31,310 nt of DNA from Ignavibacteriales bacterium (GTDB taxonomy: Bacteria; Bacteroidota; Ignavibacteria; Ignavibacteriales; Ignavibacteriaceae), in contig DAIEML010000001.1 of assembly GCA_027349615.1 (NCBI GenBank), positions 1 to 31,310 on the forward strand, in the 5' to 3' direction. Every line of letters begins with the position of its first letter. Within the stretch, counting starts at the first letter, position 1. The notes under the pieces are model-generated. The model saw only the letters and a program-made list of their open reading frames with translations. It searched no databases and was not told where the DNA came from. The position numbers and the translations under genes were made by a program. Positions 1-7,930 of the stretch are shown piece by piece.

Positions 1-1324
1 AAGAATTATTTTGAAGAAGCGGATTATCTTGCTGATCTGCTGATATATCTGGTTGGATTTCTAAATAATCATTACTAATATTTCCAATTGTAAAAGGAAG
101 TTCGTTTTGAAGAAGTTTTAATTTCGAAAAATCAATTCCGGTTGAAAGTGTTATAAAATATGGTATATCCTTTTCTGTAATTTTCTTTATTAAACTTTGC
201 CACAAACTCATCGGTGTTTCTTTTGAAGGAAATCCAACAAGAAAAAATATGTTTGCACTATCGATTAATTTTTGCTGATCATTTTTTTCAACAAATTTGT
301 TTGCTGAAACTTGAGTAATTGAATTTAATGTAAAATTTTCATCTGACTTTAAAGTATTTTTTATAAAAGAAACATCTGTAGATGGACTTCCGGCTAGCAG
401 CAAGATTTTTATTTTATTGCTTAAAACATTTAGATAAAATACTTTTTTATTATTTGCAGTTGTAAATTCTCCAGGTAAATTTGAAACTACAACTGATAGT
501 TTTTTTTCGCCTCCACTTTTGGGTGTATAAGTAAAATCAATATTTTGAATTCCATCAGCACTCAACACTATATTTTTATGGTCTATTAAAATATCATTTT
601 CAAAAAACGAAACTGTTGCATTTTGATTCCCGAATCCTGTATTTGAAACTGAGGCGACTATTGCAGTTGGTGTTTGAGCATAAATCATATCGTTATACAA
701 AACATTTTTAACTGTAACATCATTACGGGTTGTTGAGTCACCGATTCCAATAGTAAAAATAGGAATATTTAATTTTTCGAAAGAATGAATCGGATCAGAG
801 CCTTCAGTAATTACACCATCGCTTGCTATAATTATTGAAGAAATATTTAGATCGATTTTATTAATTGTAGAAAATATATTTGAAAAGTTTGTGCTGCCTT
901 CGGAAAAATTTAATTTATTTAAGCTGTCAATATTTAATTTAGAAATTTTAGTCCCAAACGAAAAAATAATTGAATTACCAGTTAATTTGTTCTGCTGAAT
1001 TCCACTGGTAAAATTTTTAATAGTCTGCTCTCTATTTGTTCCATCATTTATCTGCATTGATCTTGAATTATCAAGAAAAATAAGGTTGACAGGTTCGAGT
1101 ACTTTTTTCTTGGCAAGTGTTAAAATCGGTTCGAAAAAAACAAAGAGAAGTAAAATTAATGCTAAAGATCTTAATCCGGTAAGAAATATTTTTTTTGAAG
1201 AACTAATTTGGGGAACGGTATATCTATAAACATAAAAGGTGTAAGCTATAAGTAAAATTAAAAATAGAAAAAAATAAAACGGCGAGAAAAATAAATTGAG
1301 ATTAATTTTTTCGTAATTAAACAT
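1..1324 (-). CDS. VWA-domain membrane protein, C-terminal part beyond the window
   Basis: The reading frame opens with ATG at 1324 and stays open to the left edge, so about 441 residues are visible and the C-terminus is missing. The translation begins MFNYEKINLNLFFSPFYFF, with two hydrophobic stretches (about residues 10-32 and 45-66). Next comes a von Willebrand A-like domain whose MIDAS motif reads FLDNSRSM (D-x-S-x-S pattern, about residue 80), with a later IIIASDGV strand. After the VWA domain there is a beta-rich region and then KILLLAGSPSTDVSFIKN, which resembles the glutamine-amidotransferase-like fold that follows VWA in large BatA-like membrane proteins of Bacteroidota and related phyla. 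The ATG directly abuts the TAA stop of the phzF-like gene upstream (stop 1325-1327), which suggests co-transcription and translational coupling. The function is not established for this family; it is probably an envelope protein with a periplasmic VWA module. Confidence 0.8.
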   Translation of the reverse strand, partial: MFNYEKINLNLFFSPFYFFLFLILLIAYTFYVYRYTVPQISSSKKIFLTGLRSLALILLLFVFFEPILTLAKKKVLEPVNLIFLDNSRSMQINDGTNREQTIKNFTSGIQQNKLTGNSIIFSFGTKISKLNIDSLNKLNFSEGSTNFSNIFSTINKIDLNISSIIIASDGVITEGSDPIHSFEKLNIPIFTIGIGDSTTRNDVTVKNVLYNDMIYAQTPTAIVASVSNTGFGNQNATVSFFENDILIDHKNIVLSADGIQNIDFTYTPKSGGEKKLSVVVSNLPGEFTTANNKKVFYLNVLSNKIKILLLAGSPSTDVSFIKNTLKSDENFTLNSITQVSANKFVEKNDQQKLIDSANIFFLVGFPSKETPMSLWQSLIKKITEKDIPYFITLSTGIDFSKLKLLQNELPFTIGNISNDYLEIQPDISADQQDNPLLQNNS

Positions 1325-2191
1325 TTAGAAAAACATTTCTCCCTTCAAACAAGTAACTGCCTGTCCTGATATAAAAAGCTCATTGTTCTGTGGTGAAAAA
1401 TGGACACCAATTCTTCCACGCCTTCCAATTATATCGCCTTGCTCAAAAGAAAGATCTATATCTCTATCTCCAATTTTTATGAAGCCCAATTTGTTTAATA
1501 CCAGCAGCAAAGGTCCATTTGCAGAGCCAGTCACCGGATCTTCATCAATTCCATAATAAGGTCCAAAAAATCTAAGATGAGCAAAGTTTTCTTTATCAAA
1601 AGTTTCTCTTGTAAAGACTATTGTTCCGCCGGCATTATAAAAATTTTGAAGTTTTAAAAGTTCTTTGTAATTCGGTTTTATATTTTTAATCGTTTGAAGT
1701 TTTTTTACATAAATATATAAATAACCATTTTCTAAGATTATAAATGGAAATGATTTATCGATTTCATTTTCTAAAAGTCCCAAAGCATTTAAAAAATCTT
1801 TTTTATTACCCTCAAAAACTTTTGTCTTAAAAACGGGAATCTGCATAAAATATCTGTCGTCTTTTACTTTACATTTTAAGATGCCAGAAAGCGTATCAAA
1901 ATTTAGTTCGGTTCTATTTTTTAGGAATCCTGTTGAATTTAAAAAATGAAGTGAGGCGACAGTTGCATGTCCGCAAAGATCAACTTCTGTAGTAGGGGTA
2001 AACCATCTTAAATTGTAATCGGCGACTGATGACTTTGATAAGAATGCAGTTTCTGCAAGATTCATTTCTCTGGCAATTAACTGCATTTCTTCGTTTGTTA
2101 ATTCATCACCAAAAGTTACACCGGCAGGATTTCCTTGAAATGGTATTTCAGAGAAAGCATCGATTTGATGAATATTAATTTTCTTTCCCAT
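1325..2191 (-). CDS. PhzF family isomerase/epimerase-like protein
   Basis: This 288-residue protein has the two-lobed PhzF/DapF-like fold signature. The N-terminus is HQIDAFSEIPFQGNPAGV, followed by NLAETAF, which carries the family's catalytic glutamate (E47). DLCGHATVAS at 71-80 is the conserved CGHAT segment, and DPVTGSANGP at 218-227 is the matching C-terminal motif. The length equals the usual 260-300 residues. PhzF of phenazine synthesis isomerises a dihydro-3-hydroxyanthranilate, but most homologues have no known substrate and no phenazine genes lie nearby, so a phenazine role should not be assumed. Its start overlaps the end of surE by 17 bases and its stop abuts the VWA gene, so the three genes probably form one transcript. 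Confidence 0.9.
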   Translation of the reverse strand: MGKKINIHQIDAFSEIPFQGNPAGVTFGDELTNEEMQLIAREMNLAETAFLSKSSVADYNLRWFTPTTEVDLCGHATVASLHFLNSTGFLKNRTELNFDTLSGILKCKVKDDRYFMQIPVFKTKVFEGNKKDFLNALGLLENEIDKSFPFIILENGYLYIYVKKLQTIKNIKPNYKELLKLQNFYNAGGTIVFTRETFDKENFAHLRFFGPYYGIDEDPVTGSANGPLLLVLNKLGFIKIGDRDIDLSFEQGDIIGRRGRIGVHFSPQNNELFISGQAVTCLKGEMFF

Positions 2192-2954
2192 TTAGTAGCC
2201 TTTCAATATTCCAGCTTTTCATTTTATCAAATGTTTCATAATCTGTTAAATCAAAATGGATGGGGGAAACCGACACATAATTCTTTTTAATTGCTACCTG
2301 GTCAATATCTAATTCAGTATCACTTTCTACTAAGTTGCCTGTAAGCCAATAATATTTTTTCCCATAAGGATCAGTTCGCTGTTCATAAATATCATCCCAT
2401 TTTGATTTGCCCTGCTTTGTTAAAATAATGCCGGCAATTTTTTCTTCTGGAACGTCAGGAACATTTACATTTAATAACGTTCCCAGTGGAATATTTTTCC
2501 CATCAATTTCCTTGGCCAAAAGTTTTGATACTTTAGCAGCAAAACTAAAATCTTTCGCAGCATGATTTGTAACTGAAATCGCCATTGAAGGAACTTCCAT
2601 TATAGCCGCTTCTCTGGCTGCTGAAACTGTTCCCGAATAAATTATATTTATTGCAGTATTCGATCCGTGATTAATTCCGGAGACTACCAAATCTGGTGGG
2701 GTTCCCATAATATTTCTTATTCCAATTTTAACACAATCGGCTGGGGTGCCGCTAACGGCGTAGCCAAAAAAATCTCCATTCTTCCATGCTTCAGTTACAC
2801 GAAGCGGATTTTGCATTGTAATTGCATGGCCGACAGCACTTTGTTCATGCAAAGGAGCAACAACAGTTACGTTTCCGATTTCATTCAAAACTTTAGCCAA
2901 AGCAAAAATTCCTGGCGAATAAATACCATCATCATTTGTTACTAAAATATTCAA
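2175..2954 (-). CDS. surE: 5'/3'-nucleotidase SurE
   Basis: SurE is a metal-dependent phosphatase of nucleoside monophosphates, linked to stationary-phase survival. From the TTG at 2954 the protein is 259 residues and begins MNILVTNDDGIYSPG, the canonical SurE N-terminus. Counted from this start, the metal ligands fall at D8, D9 and S39, as in the E. coli enzyme, with the asparagine motif VSGINHGSN at 91-99. An AAAAAGG sequence lies seven bases before the TTG. An ATG at 3005 opens the same frame 17 codons earlier (MLNVILPHQNENKKVID) and has a GAGAG five bases upstream. That start is possible, but the extra residues do not look like the family. The gene overlaps the phzF-like gene by 17 bases. 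Confidence 0.93.
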   Translation of the reverse strand: MNILVTNDDGIYSPGIFALAKVLNEIGNVTVVAPLHEQSAVGHAITMQNPLRVTEAWKNGDFFGYAVSGTPADCVKIGIRNIMGTPPDLVVSGINHGSNTAINIIYSGTVSAAREAAIMEVPSMAISVTNHAAKDFSFAAKVSKLLAKEIDGKNIPLGTLLNVNVPDVPEEKIAGIILTKQGKSKWDDIYEQRTDPYGKKYYWLTGNLVESDTELDIDQVAIKKNYVSVSPIHFDLTDYETFDKMKSWNIERLLNGKEN

Positions 2955-3116
2955 ATCGATTACCTTTTTGTTTTCATTTTGATGCGGCAATATAACATTT
3001 AGCATTTATACTCTCAATTGAAAGAATAAGTAGAAAAATTAGAAATTAAATTTTATTTCCTTTAAAAATTTTCATTAAATTAAACAAACAATTTCAGTAA
3101 AAATTATAGATGGGAA

Positions 3117-3851
3117 ATGTTAGTTCTTAAATCGCAAGTCTTTAAAAAATATCCCGAAATTATATTTGGTTTTAGCACAAAAATCGGTGCTGAAAGAAAA
3201 GCTCCATTTTTTTTTAATCTTTCAAACAGTGTTTGTGATGAAAAAATAATAGTAGATGAAAATAGATCTTTATTTTTTAACTCTGTTGGATTAGATATAA
3301 AAAATGTAGCAATTCAGAAACAAATTCATGGCGATAAGATTAGTTATGTTTCTAAAGGCGGAGTTTGCGGCGAAAGTGATGCAATGATTACAGATAAAAA
3401 AAATTTGGGCTTAGCAATAAGCACGGCAGATTGCGCTGCAATTTTTTTGTATGATAGAAAAAGGAAAATAATAGCTGCAGTGCATTCCGGTTGGCGTGGT
3501 ACAAATAAAAAAATTCTTCTTAAAACATTGCAAACATTATCAAATGCTTTCCAATCAAATCCGAAAAATATTTCGGCATATATCGCTCCGTCAATAAGTC
3601 AAAAAAATTATGAAGTTGGTGAAGAAGTTGCAAATCATTTTGATAAAAAGTATTTAATTCCTTCCGGTAAAAAATATTTACTTGATGTAGCAAATGTGAA
3701 TTATGATATTCTTTTAAATTTTGGCATAAAAAATTCGAACATCCAAATTTCTTCGCTTTGTTCATTTGAAATGAAAGAACTTTTGCATTCATATCGCAGA
3801 GACGGACAGCAATCTGGAAGAGCTTTCGGCATAATAGCAATGAATAAATAA
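3117..3851 (+). CDS. pgeF: PgeF/YfiH (LACC1-like) purine nucleoside phosphorylase / adenosine deaminase
   Basis: The 244-residue protein carries all the marks of the DUF152/YfiH 'polyphenol oxidase' family: QKQIHGD with H71, STADCAAIFLYD with C106, and AAVHSGWRGT with H123. These form the zinc site (His-Cys-His). Family members described as laccases have been shown to act as purine nucleoside phosphorylases with adenosine deaminase and methylthioadenosine phosphorylase activity; the E. coli member is also reported to correct mis-incorporated serine in peptidoglycan precursors. The gene lies at the head of the plus-strand block and is divergent from surE across 110 or more bases, so a promoter should lie between 3006 and 3116. 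The downstream gap to folB is 86 bases. Confidence 0.9.
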   Translation: MLVLKSQVFKKYPEIIFGFSTKIGAERKAPFFFNLSNSVCDEKIIVDENRSLFFNSVGLDIKNVAIQKQIHGDKISYVSKGGVCGESDAMITDKKNLGLAISTADCAAIFLYDRKRKIIAAVHSGWRGTNKKILLKTLQTLSNAFQSNPKNISAYIAPSISQKNYEVGEEVANHFDKKYLIPSGKKYLLDVANVNYDILLNFGIKNSNIQISSLCSFEMKELLHSYRRDGQQSGRAFGIIAMNK

Positions 3852-3937
3852 CAGCAAATTTTAATGATCTTTAACTCAACGTTTTCAAATGGAAAGTATT
3901 AAATTACGTGGCAAGATTTTAAAACTTTATTTTAGAT

Positions 3938-4309
3938 ATGCAAAATATAATTCGAATTAAAAAAGCCGTGTTTTATGCTTATCATGGAGTCATGTCGGAA
4001 GAGCAAAGCGTTGGCGGTAAGTTTGAAGCTGACGTTGATATTTATACAAACTTTCATGATGCTGCACAGAAAGATAGTCTAAAACAAACAATTGATTACG
4101 ATAAAGCATATAAGTTTATGTATCAACTCGCTCTCGAGCAAAAATATTATTTGATTGAAACACTCGCAACAAAGATTGCAGATGGGCTTCTGACAAAATT
4201 TGTTCATATCGATAAGGTTGCAGTAAGGATTAGAAAAAATAATCCGCCTCTTGGTGGTGTTGTTGATTATGTGGAAGTTGAAGTAATTAAATCAAGAGAA
4301 GATTTATAA
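3938..4309 (+). CDS. folB: Dihydroneopterin aldolase FolB
   Basis: At 123 residues this is a normal-length FolB, which cleaves 7,8-dihydroneopterin to 6-hydroxymethyl-7,8-dihydropterin and glycolaldehyde in folate synthesis. Visible motifs are FYAYHGVMSEEQSVGG at 12-27, with the conserved YHG and the active-site glutamate, YDKAYKFM in the centre, LIETLATKIAD with the pterin-binding glutamate, and RIRKNNPPLGG with the catalytic lysine near residue 100. It is followed 33 bases later by folK, which uses its product, so the two consecutive folate steps are in one operon. Confidence 0.95.
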   Translation: MQNIIRIKKAVFYAYHGVMSEEQSVGGKFEADVDIYTNFHDAAQKDSLKQTIDYDKAYKFMYQLALEQKYYLIETLATKIADGLLTKFVHIDKVAVRIRKNNPPLGGVVDYVEVEVIKSREDL

Positions 4310-4342
4310 ATTTTTAGATATATTATTTGGTAAGGTAAAGAA

Positions 4343-4843
4343 ATTCAAAATTATTCTTACATAGGTCTAGGTTCCAACAAGGGTGACAAGCTTAAGTATT
4401 TGCGTGATTCAGTGAAAAAAATTAATGAAAACCAGTTATGCAAAGTTGTTGATACATCTTCAATTTACGAAACGTTTCCTTATGGATATAAAGAACAGGA
4501 AAATTTTTTCAATGCTGTAATTAAAGTAGAAACTGAATTAAGCTTGTTTGACCTTTTTGATTTTATCAAATTTGTTGAAAATAATTTAGGCAGAATTAAA
4601 AGAAACAAATGGGGACCGAGAGAAATTGATTTGGATATTTTATTTTATAACGATATGGAATTTTCAAATGAAAAAATTACTATTCCGCATAAGGAATTAG
4701 TTTATCGCGATTTTGTACTTGTGCCGCTATCGGAAATTGCAGGTGATTTAATTCATCCTTCTTTAAATAAAAAAATTTGTGATATTTGTTTAGAAAATTC
4801 TGAAAAGTATATTATTCAAAAATTATCGGAAAATATTATTTAA
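4343..4843 (+). CDS. folK: 6-hydroxymethyl-7,8-dihydropterin pyrophosphokinase FolK, apparently starting at ATT
   Basis: HPPK transfers pyrophosphate from ATP to 6-hydroxymethyl-dihydropterin, the step after FolB. The conserved core is present: SIYETFPYG, FFNAVIKVET, and KWGPREIDLDILFYN with the ATP- and Mg-binding Asp pair. The family N-terminus YIGLGSNKGDK lies in frame at 4358-4390. That is upstream of the first conventional start (TTG at 4400), which would delete it. In this frame a stop occurs at 4331-4333, and no ATG, GTG or TTG lies between that stop and the GSN motif. The best candidate is ATT at 4343, giving MQNYSYIGLGSN and 166 residues, the usual HPPK length, with AAGGTAAAG just upstream. 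ATT starts are rare but known (infC). A sequencing error near the start is the alternative. The stop is 16 bases before the nucleoside kinase. Confidence 0.9.
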   Translation: MQNYSYIGLGSNKGDKLKYLRDSVKKINENQLCKVVDTSSIYETFPYGYKEQENFFNAVIKVETELSLFDLFDFIKFVENNLGRIKRNKWGPREIDLDILFYNDMEFSNEKITIPHKELVYRDFVLVPLSEIAGDLIHPSLNKKICDICLENSEKYIIQKLSENII

Positions 4844-4859
4844 TAATGAAAGATTAAAA

Positions 4860-5522
4860 TTGGACGAAAATTCTGAAGTAAAATATGTAGCTGTTGAAGG
4901 CGTGATTGGTGCGGGTAAAACCTCACTCGCACGCAAAATAAAGGAAAAATTGAATGCAGAATTAATTCTTGAACAATTTGAAGTAAATCCTTTTTTGGAA
5001 AAATTTTATAGCGATAGAAAAAGATATGCATTTCAAACACAAATGTTTTTCCTTATAAATAGATTCAAACAACAGCAGGAGCTTAATCAAGAGAATTTAT
5101 TTACAGAATATATTGTCTGTGATTATCTTTTTGATAAAGATAAAGTTTTTGCATATTTAAATTTAGCGGGTGAAGAGCTAAAACTTTATGAAACATTGTT
5201 CCCGCTTTTATCTAGAAATTTACGTAAGCCGGATTTGGTTGTTTATCTTCAATCAAGTGTTGATAGATTAATGTTTAACATCAAACGCCGCAATAGAAAG
5301 ATTGAAAGGAATTTATCTTTAAATTATATAGAAGAATTAAGTGAAGCTTACAATCATTTTTTCTTTAGATACAATGAAACTCCGCTTTTAATAGTTAATT
5401 CTTCCGATATAGATTTTGTAAATAGTGAAGATGATTTTGAGGAATTGTTTAAACAAATATTTAGAGATGATAGAGGATATACAGAATATTTTAAACCTGA
5501 ATCGAGAAGGATAGAAGGGTAA
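4860..5522 (+). CDS. Deoxynucleoside kinase (dNK family)
   Basis: This 220-residue protein phosphorylates deoxynucleosides for salvage. It has the P-loop GVIGAGKTS at 14-22 after a short beta strand (YVAVE), the early QFEVNPFLEKFY substrate segment, QTQMFFLINRF typical of the dNK/dGK-dAK family, VCDYLFDKDKVFA, and the lid-region arginines in NIKRRNRKIER. The specific base preference cannot be read from the sequence. The start is TTG at 4860, preceded by GAAAG. Adjacency to folK is a recurrent arrangement in Bacteroidota. The stop overlaps the start of the next small gene by one base (TAATG). Confidence 0.88.
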   Translation: MDENSEVKYVAVEGVIGAGKTSLARKIKEKLNAELILEQFEVNPFLEKFYSDRKRYAFQTQMFFLINRFKQQQELNQENLFTEYIVCDYLFDKDKVFAYLNLAGEELKLYETLFPLLSRNLRKPDLVVYLQSSVDRLMFNIKRRNRKIERNLSLNYIEELSEAYNHFFFRYNETPLLIVNSSDIDFVNSEDDFEELFKQIFRDDRGYTEYFKPESRRIEG

Positions 5523-5725
5523 TGATCGAGTTAGTTTTTTGGTTTTTTGCAATTTATATATTATTTAAAGGTGTCGGATTATTTCTTAGATATTTCATTC
5601 CAGCTGCCAGAGATACCAACCAAACTAAAAAGCAATATAAAACTGAATCCAAATTTAAAGATGCTGAAGAAGTTGATTTTATTGAAATAAAAAACGATAC
5701 AAAGTCAGAAAAAGAAAATTCATAA
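5522..5725 (+). CDS. Small membrane protein, DUF4834-like
   Basis: This 67-residue protein has one N-terminal hydrophobic helix (about residues 3-22, LVFWFFAIYILFKGVGLFL), followed by RYFIPAAR and a charged Lys/Glu-rich tail. That pattern matches the small DUF4834 proteins found next to folK and nucleoside kinase genes in Bacteroidota. Its ATG overlaps the kinase stop by one base, so it is clearly translated as part of the operon. No function is known. The family assignment rests on size, pattern and context, not on an alignment. Confidence 0.7.
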   Translation: MIELVFWFFAIYILFKGVGLFLRYFIPAARDTNQTKKQYKTESKFKDAEEVDFIEIKNDTKSEKENS

Positions 5726-5730
5726 AGCGG

Positions 5731-6828
5731 ATGGCTGAAAATATTTTATCCAATTTTGTGTATGGATTTTTCAAAAAATTTTTTTCGGTAGTCGAAAATC
5801 GAAGTTTAGACTTAGGAAATCCGAAAAATATTTTAATCGTTCGTCAACATAATCAGCTTGGGGATTTGTTGGCTGGCGTTTCGCTTTTTAGAGCATTGAA
5901 AGAGACATATCCGGATTGCCATTTGACTCTCATTGTAAGCCAATCAAATTATAGCGGAGTAATAAAAAATAAATTTATTGATCAGTTATTTGTGTTTGAT
6001 AAGAGAAAAATTTTTAACCCATCTTATATTGCCAACTTTATAAAAATATTACGGAGCAATTATGATGTTTGTATTGTTCCGGTGACGGTTTCGATTTCTT
6101 TTACAAGCAATCTCATTTCCAGATTTTCAAATTCAAAAATTAGAATTGGGCCAAAATCTTTGGATGGGAAAAAAAATAAAAGCGCATTCCTTTTTGATAG
6201 ATTGGTTGACATCGATTGGCGAAAGCATCCGGATTCAAACGTTTCGGAAATAACCTTAGATATAGTTAGACCATTTGGCATTAACACGGACAATTTTAAT
6301 TCGGATATTTATTATGATAAAGATGATATTGCTGTTGCTGAAAATTTTATTGCTTCATTTAAGCAAAATAAAATAAACTTACTTATCGGATTTCATATTG
6401 GAGCCGGTAAAATTCCAAATAGATGGTCATTAAAAAAATATATAGCTTTGATGGAAAAACTTAAAGAAAATTTTCCAGTAAGTTTCTATTTAACAGGAAG
6501 TAATTCTGACTTAAACGAAATTAATTATCTACAAAAAAATACGAATTTTGAAACAGCAGTGTTCTTGAATAAAAAAATTTCAGAAGTTGCTGCCTTAGTT
6601 TCAAAATCAGATTTATTTATATCTAATGATACCGGAATTATGCACGTTGCCGGCACAACAGAAACACCGCAAATTTCGATATTCGGTCCAACCAATCCGT
6701 TTAATTGGGCACCAATCGGAAAAAATAAATTCTTTTTAAGAAAATCAGATTTGATTGATGACGTAACTGTTGATGACGTTTACAACTTAGGTGAGTCAAT
6801 ATTAAATAAGATAATTATTCAAGAATAA
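5731..6828 (+). CDS. Glycosyltransferase family 9 (heptosyltransferase-like)
   Basis: The 365-residue protein has the GT-B layout of lipopolysaccharide heptosyltransferases. The N-terminal NILIVRQHNQLGDLL (about 33-47) contains the conserved GD loop, and a Rossmann-like half follows. The C-terminal half has FHIGAGKIPNRW (acceptor and nucleotide-sugar region) and ISNDTGIMHVAGTTETPQISIFGPTNP, the GT9 donor-binding signature. It likely adds a heptose or related sugar to lipopolysaccharide or another surface glycan on the cytoplasmic face of the inner membrane. The precise sugar cannot be inferred. It starts five bases after the DUF4834-like gene and ends 14 bases before the Ppx/GppA gene. Confidence 0.88.
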   Translation: MAENILSNFVYGFFKKFFSVVENRSLDLGNPKNILIVRQHNQLGDLLAGVSLFRALKETYPDCHLTLIVSQSNYSGVIKNKFIDQLFVFDKRKIFNPSYIANFIKILRSNYDVCIVPVTVSISFTSNLISRFSNSKIRIGPKSLDGKKNKSAFLFDRLVDIDWRKHPDSNVSEITLDIVRPFGINTDNFNSDIYYDKDDIAVAENFIASFKQNKINLLIGFHIGAGKIPNRWSLKKYIALMEKLKENFPVSFYLTGSNSDLNEINYLQKNTNFETAVFLNKKISEVAALVSKSDLFISNDTGIMHVAGTTETPQISIFGPTNPFNWAPIGKNKFFLRKSDLIDDVTVDDVYNLGESILNKIIIQE

Positions 6829-6842
6829 TTCAGAGAAATTTT

Positions 6843-7805
6843 ATGTCAATTTTAAAGCATAAAGATTATTTTGCAGCGATTGACATGGGTACAAATTCCT
6901 TCCATCTTATAATTGTTAAAATTGAAGCTGATGGATCATTTAAGATTGTAGATAGAGAAAGAATCGTAATTAGGTTAGGCTCTAATTCTAAAGATGATTT
7001 CCAAAAGATTTCTTTGGAAGAAGAAGAGCATGCTTTAGAAATTTTATCGGGATTTAAAAAACTTGCATCAGAATATGATGCACAAATAAGAGCTGTAGCA
7101 ACAAGTGCTGTTAGAGAAGCAAAAAATAATAAGAAATTTATCGAAACAATTTTTGATAAAACTGGAATTGCTGTCGAAATTATAGAAGGAAAACATGAAG
7201 CCAATTTGATTTTTCAAGGTGCAAAAAAAGCGTTAAACCTTTCCGATAAAAAAGTTCTTTGTGTTGATATAGGCGGTGGCAGTACTGAAATTATATTAGG
7301 CCAAAATAATAAAATAATTTTTGCTGAAAGTATTAAAATTGGTGCTGTTAGAATGACAAAAAAGTTTTTCCCGGATTTTGTTCTTACTGACAGCGCAATA
7401 AATAAATGTCAAGACTTTGTTGAAGAACAAATTAGCTCAAATAAAAATATTTTGTTTGATAATGATTTTGAAATTGGAGTAGGAACTTCCGGCACAATTC
7501 AATCTGCAGCTTCAATGATTCTAAATCGAATATCAGATGGAAAAAATAAATCTTTGAATGGATATTCGTTCAATAAAGCACAATTAAAGTATATTACGTA
7601 TGAAATTCTAAATGCAAAGAGTGTACATGAAAGACAGAAAATAAAGTTTATAGATAAAAAGCGCGCAGATATTCTTCCTGCTGGATTAATTATACTTAAT
7701 AAAGTTTTTGAACTATTCAATATGGAACAAATTACAATTTCAGAATATGCATTGCGCGAAGGTGTAATTTTAGAAATGATTGATAAAGAAAAAAATCAAC
7801 TTTAA
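6843..7805 (+). CDS. Ppx/GppA family phosphatase
   Basis: This 320-residue, single-module member of the ASKHA fold hydrolyses terminal phosphate from polyphosphate and/or pppGpp. Motifs in order are AAIDMGTNSFHLIIV (phosphate 1 loop, 11-25), VATSAVREAKN, LCVDIGGGSTEIILG (phosphate 2 loop, about 140-153) and GTSGTIQ. It ends with YALREGVI, the usual end of the Ppx/GppA core. The C-terminal HD-like extension of the long E. coli enzymes is absent, as in many short bacterial forms. Polyphosphatase and guanosine pentaphosphatase activity cannot be separated from sequence alone. Confidence 0.9.
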   Translation: MSILKHKDYFAAIDMGTNSFHLIIVKIEADGSFKIVDRERIVIRLGSNSKDDFQKISLEEEEHALEILSGFKKLASEYDAQIRAVATSAVREAKNNKKFIETIFDKTGIAVEIIEGKHEANLIFQGAKKALNLSDKKVLCVDIGGGSTEIILGQNNKIIFAESIKIGAVRMTKKFFPDFVLTDSAINKCQDFVEEQISSNKNILFDNDFEIGVGTSGTIQSAASMILNRISDGKNKSLNGYSFNKAQLKYITYEILNAKSVHERQKIKFIDKKRADILPAGLIILNKVFELFNMEQITISEYALREGVILEMIDKEKNQL

Positions 7806-7864
7806 ATATTTATAACTAATCTTTAAAACTAATTATATAAATTAAAATATTGTAAAGCACTAAG

Positions 7865-7872
7865 TATATTTG
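7865..7872 (+). promoter_or_regulatory. Candidate -7 element (TAnnTTTG type) upstream of lepA
   Basis: TATATTTG fits the Bacteroidota primary sigma -7 consensus TAnnTTTG and lies about 60 bases before the lepA ATG, in the 116- to 125-base gap after the Ppx/GppA gene. I do not see a TTG at the expected 19-21 base distance upstream, so this is half a promoter match only. Confidence 0.3.
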
Positions 7873-7930
7873 AGTTCCTTTCAATATTCTTTTCACCTAA
7901 TTATATTTAGCATTCAATCTTTTGGAATTT

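Noticed and set aside
2667..2945. Plus-strand ORF of 92 codons inside surE
   Set aside because: It is antisense to the conserved SurE core, has no family features, and surE motifs on the opposite strand explain the sequence.
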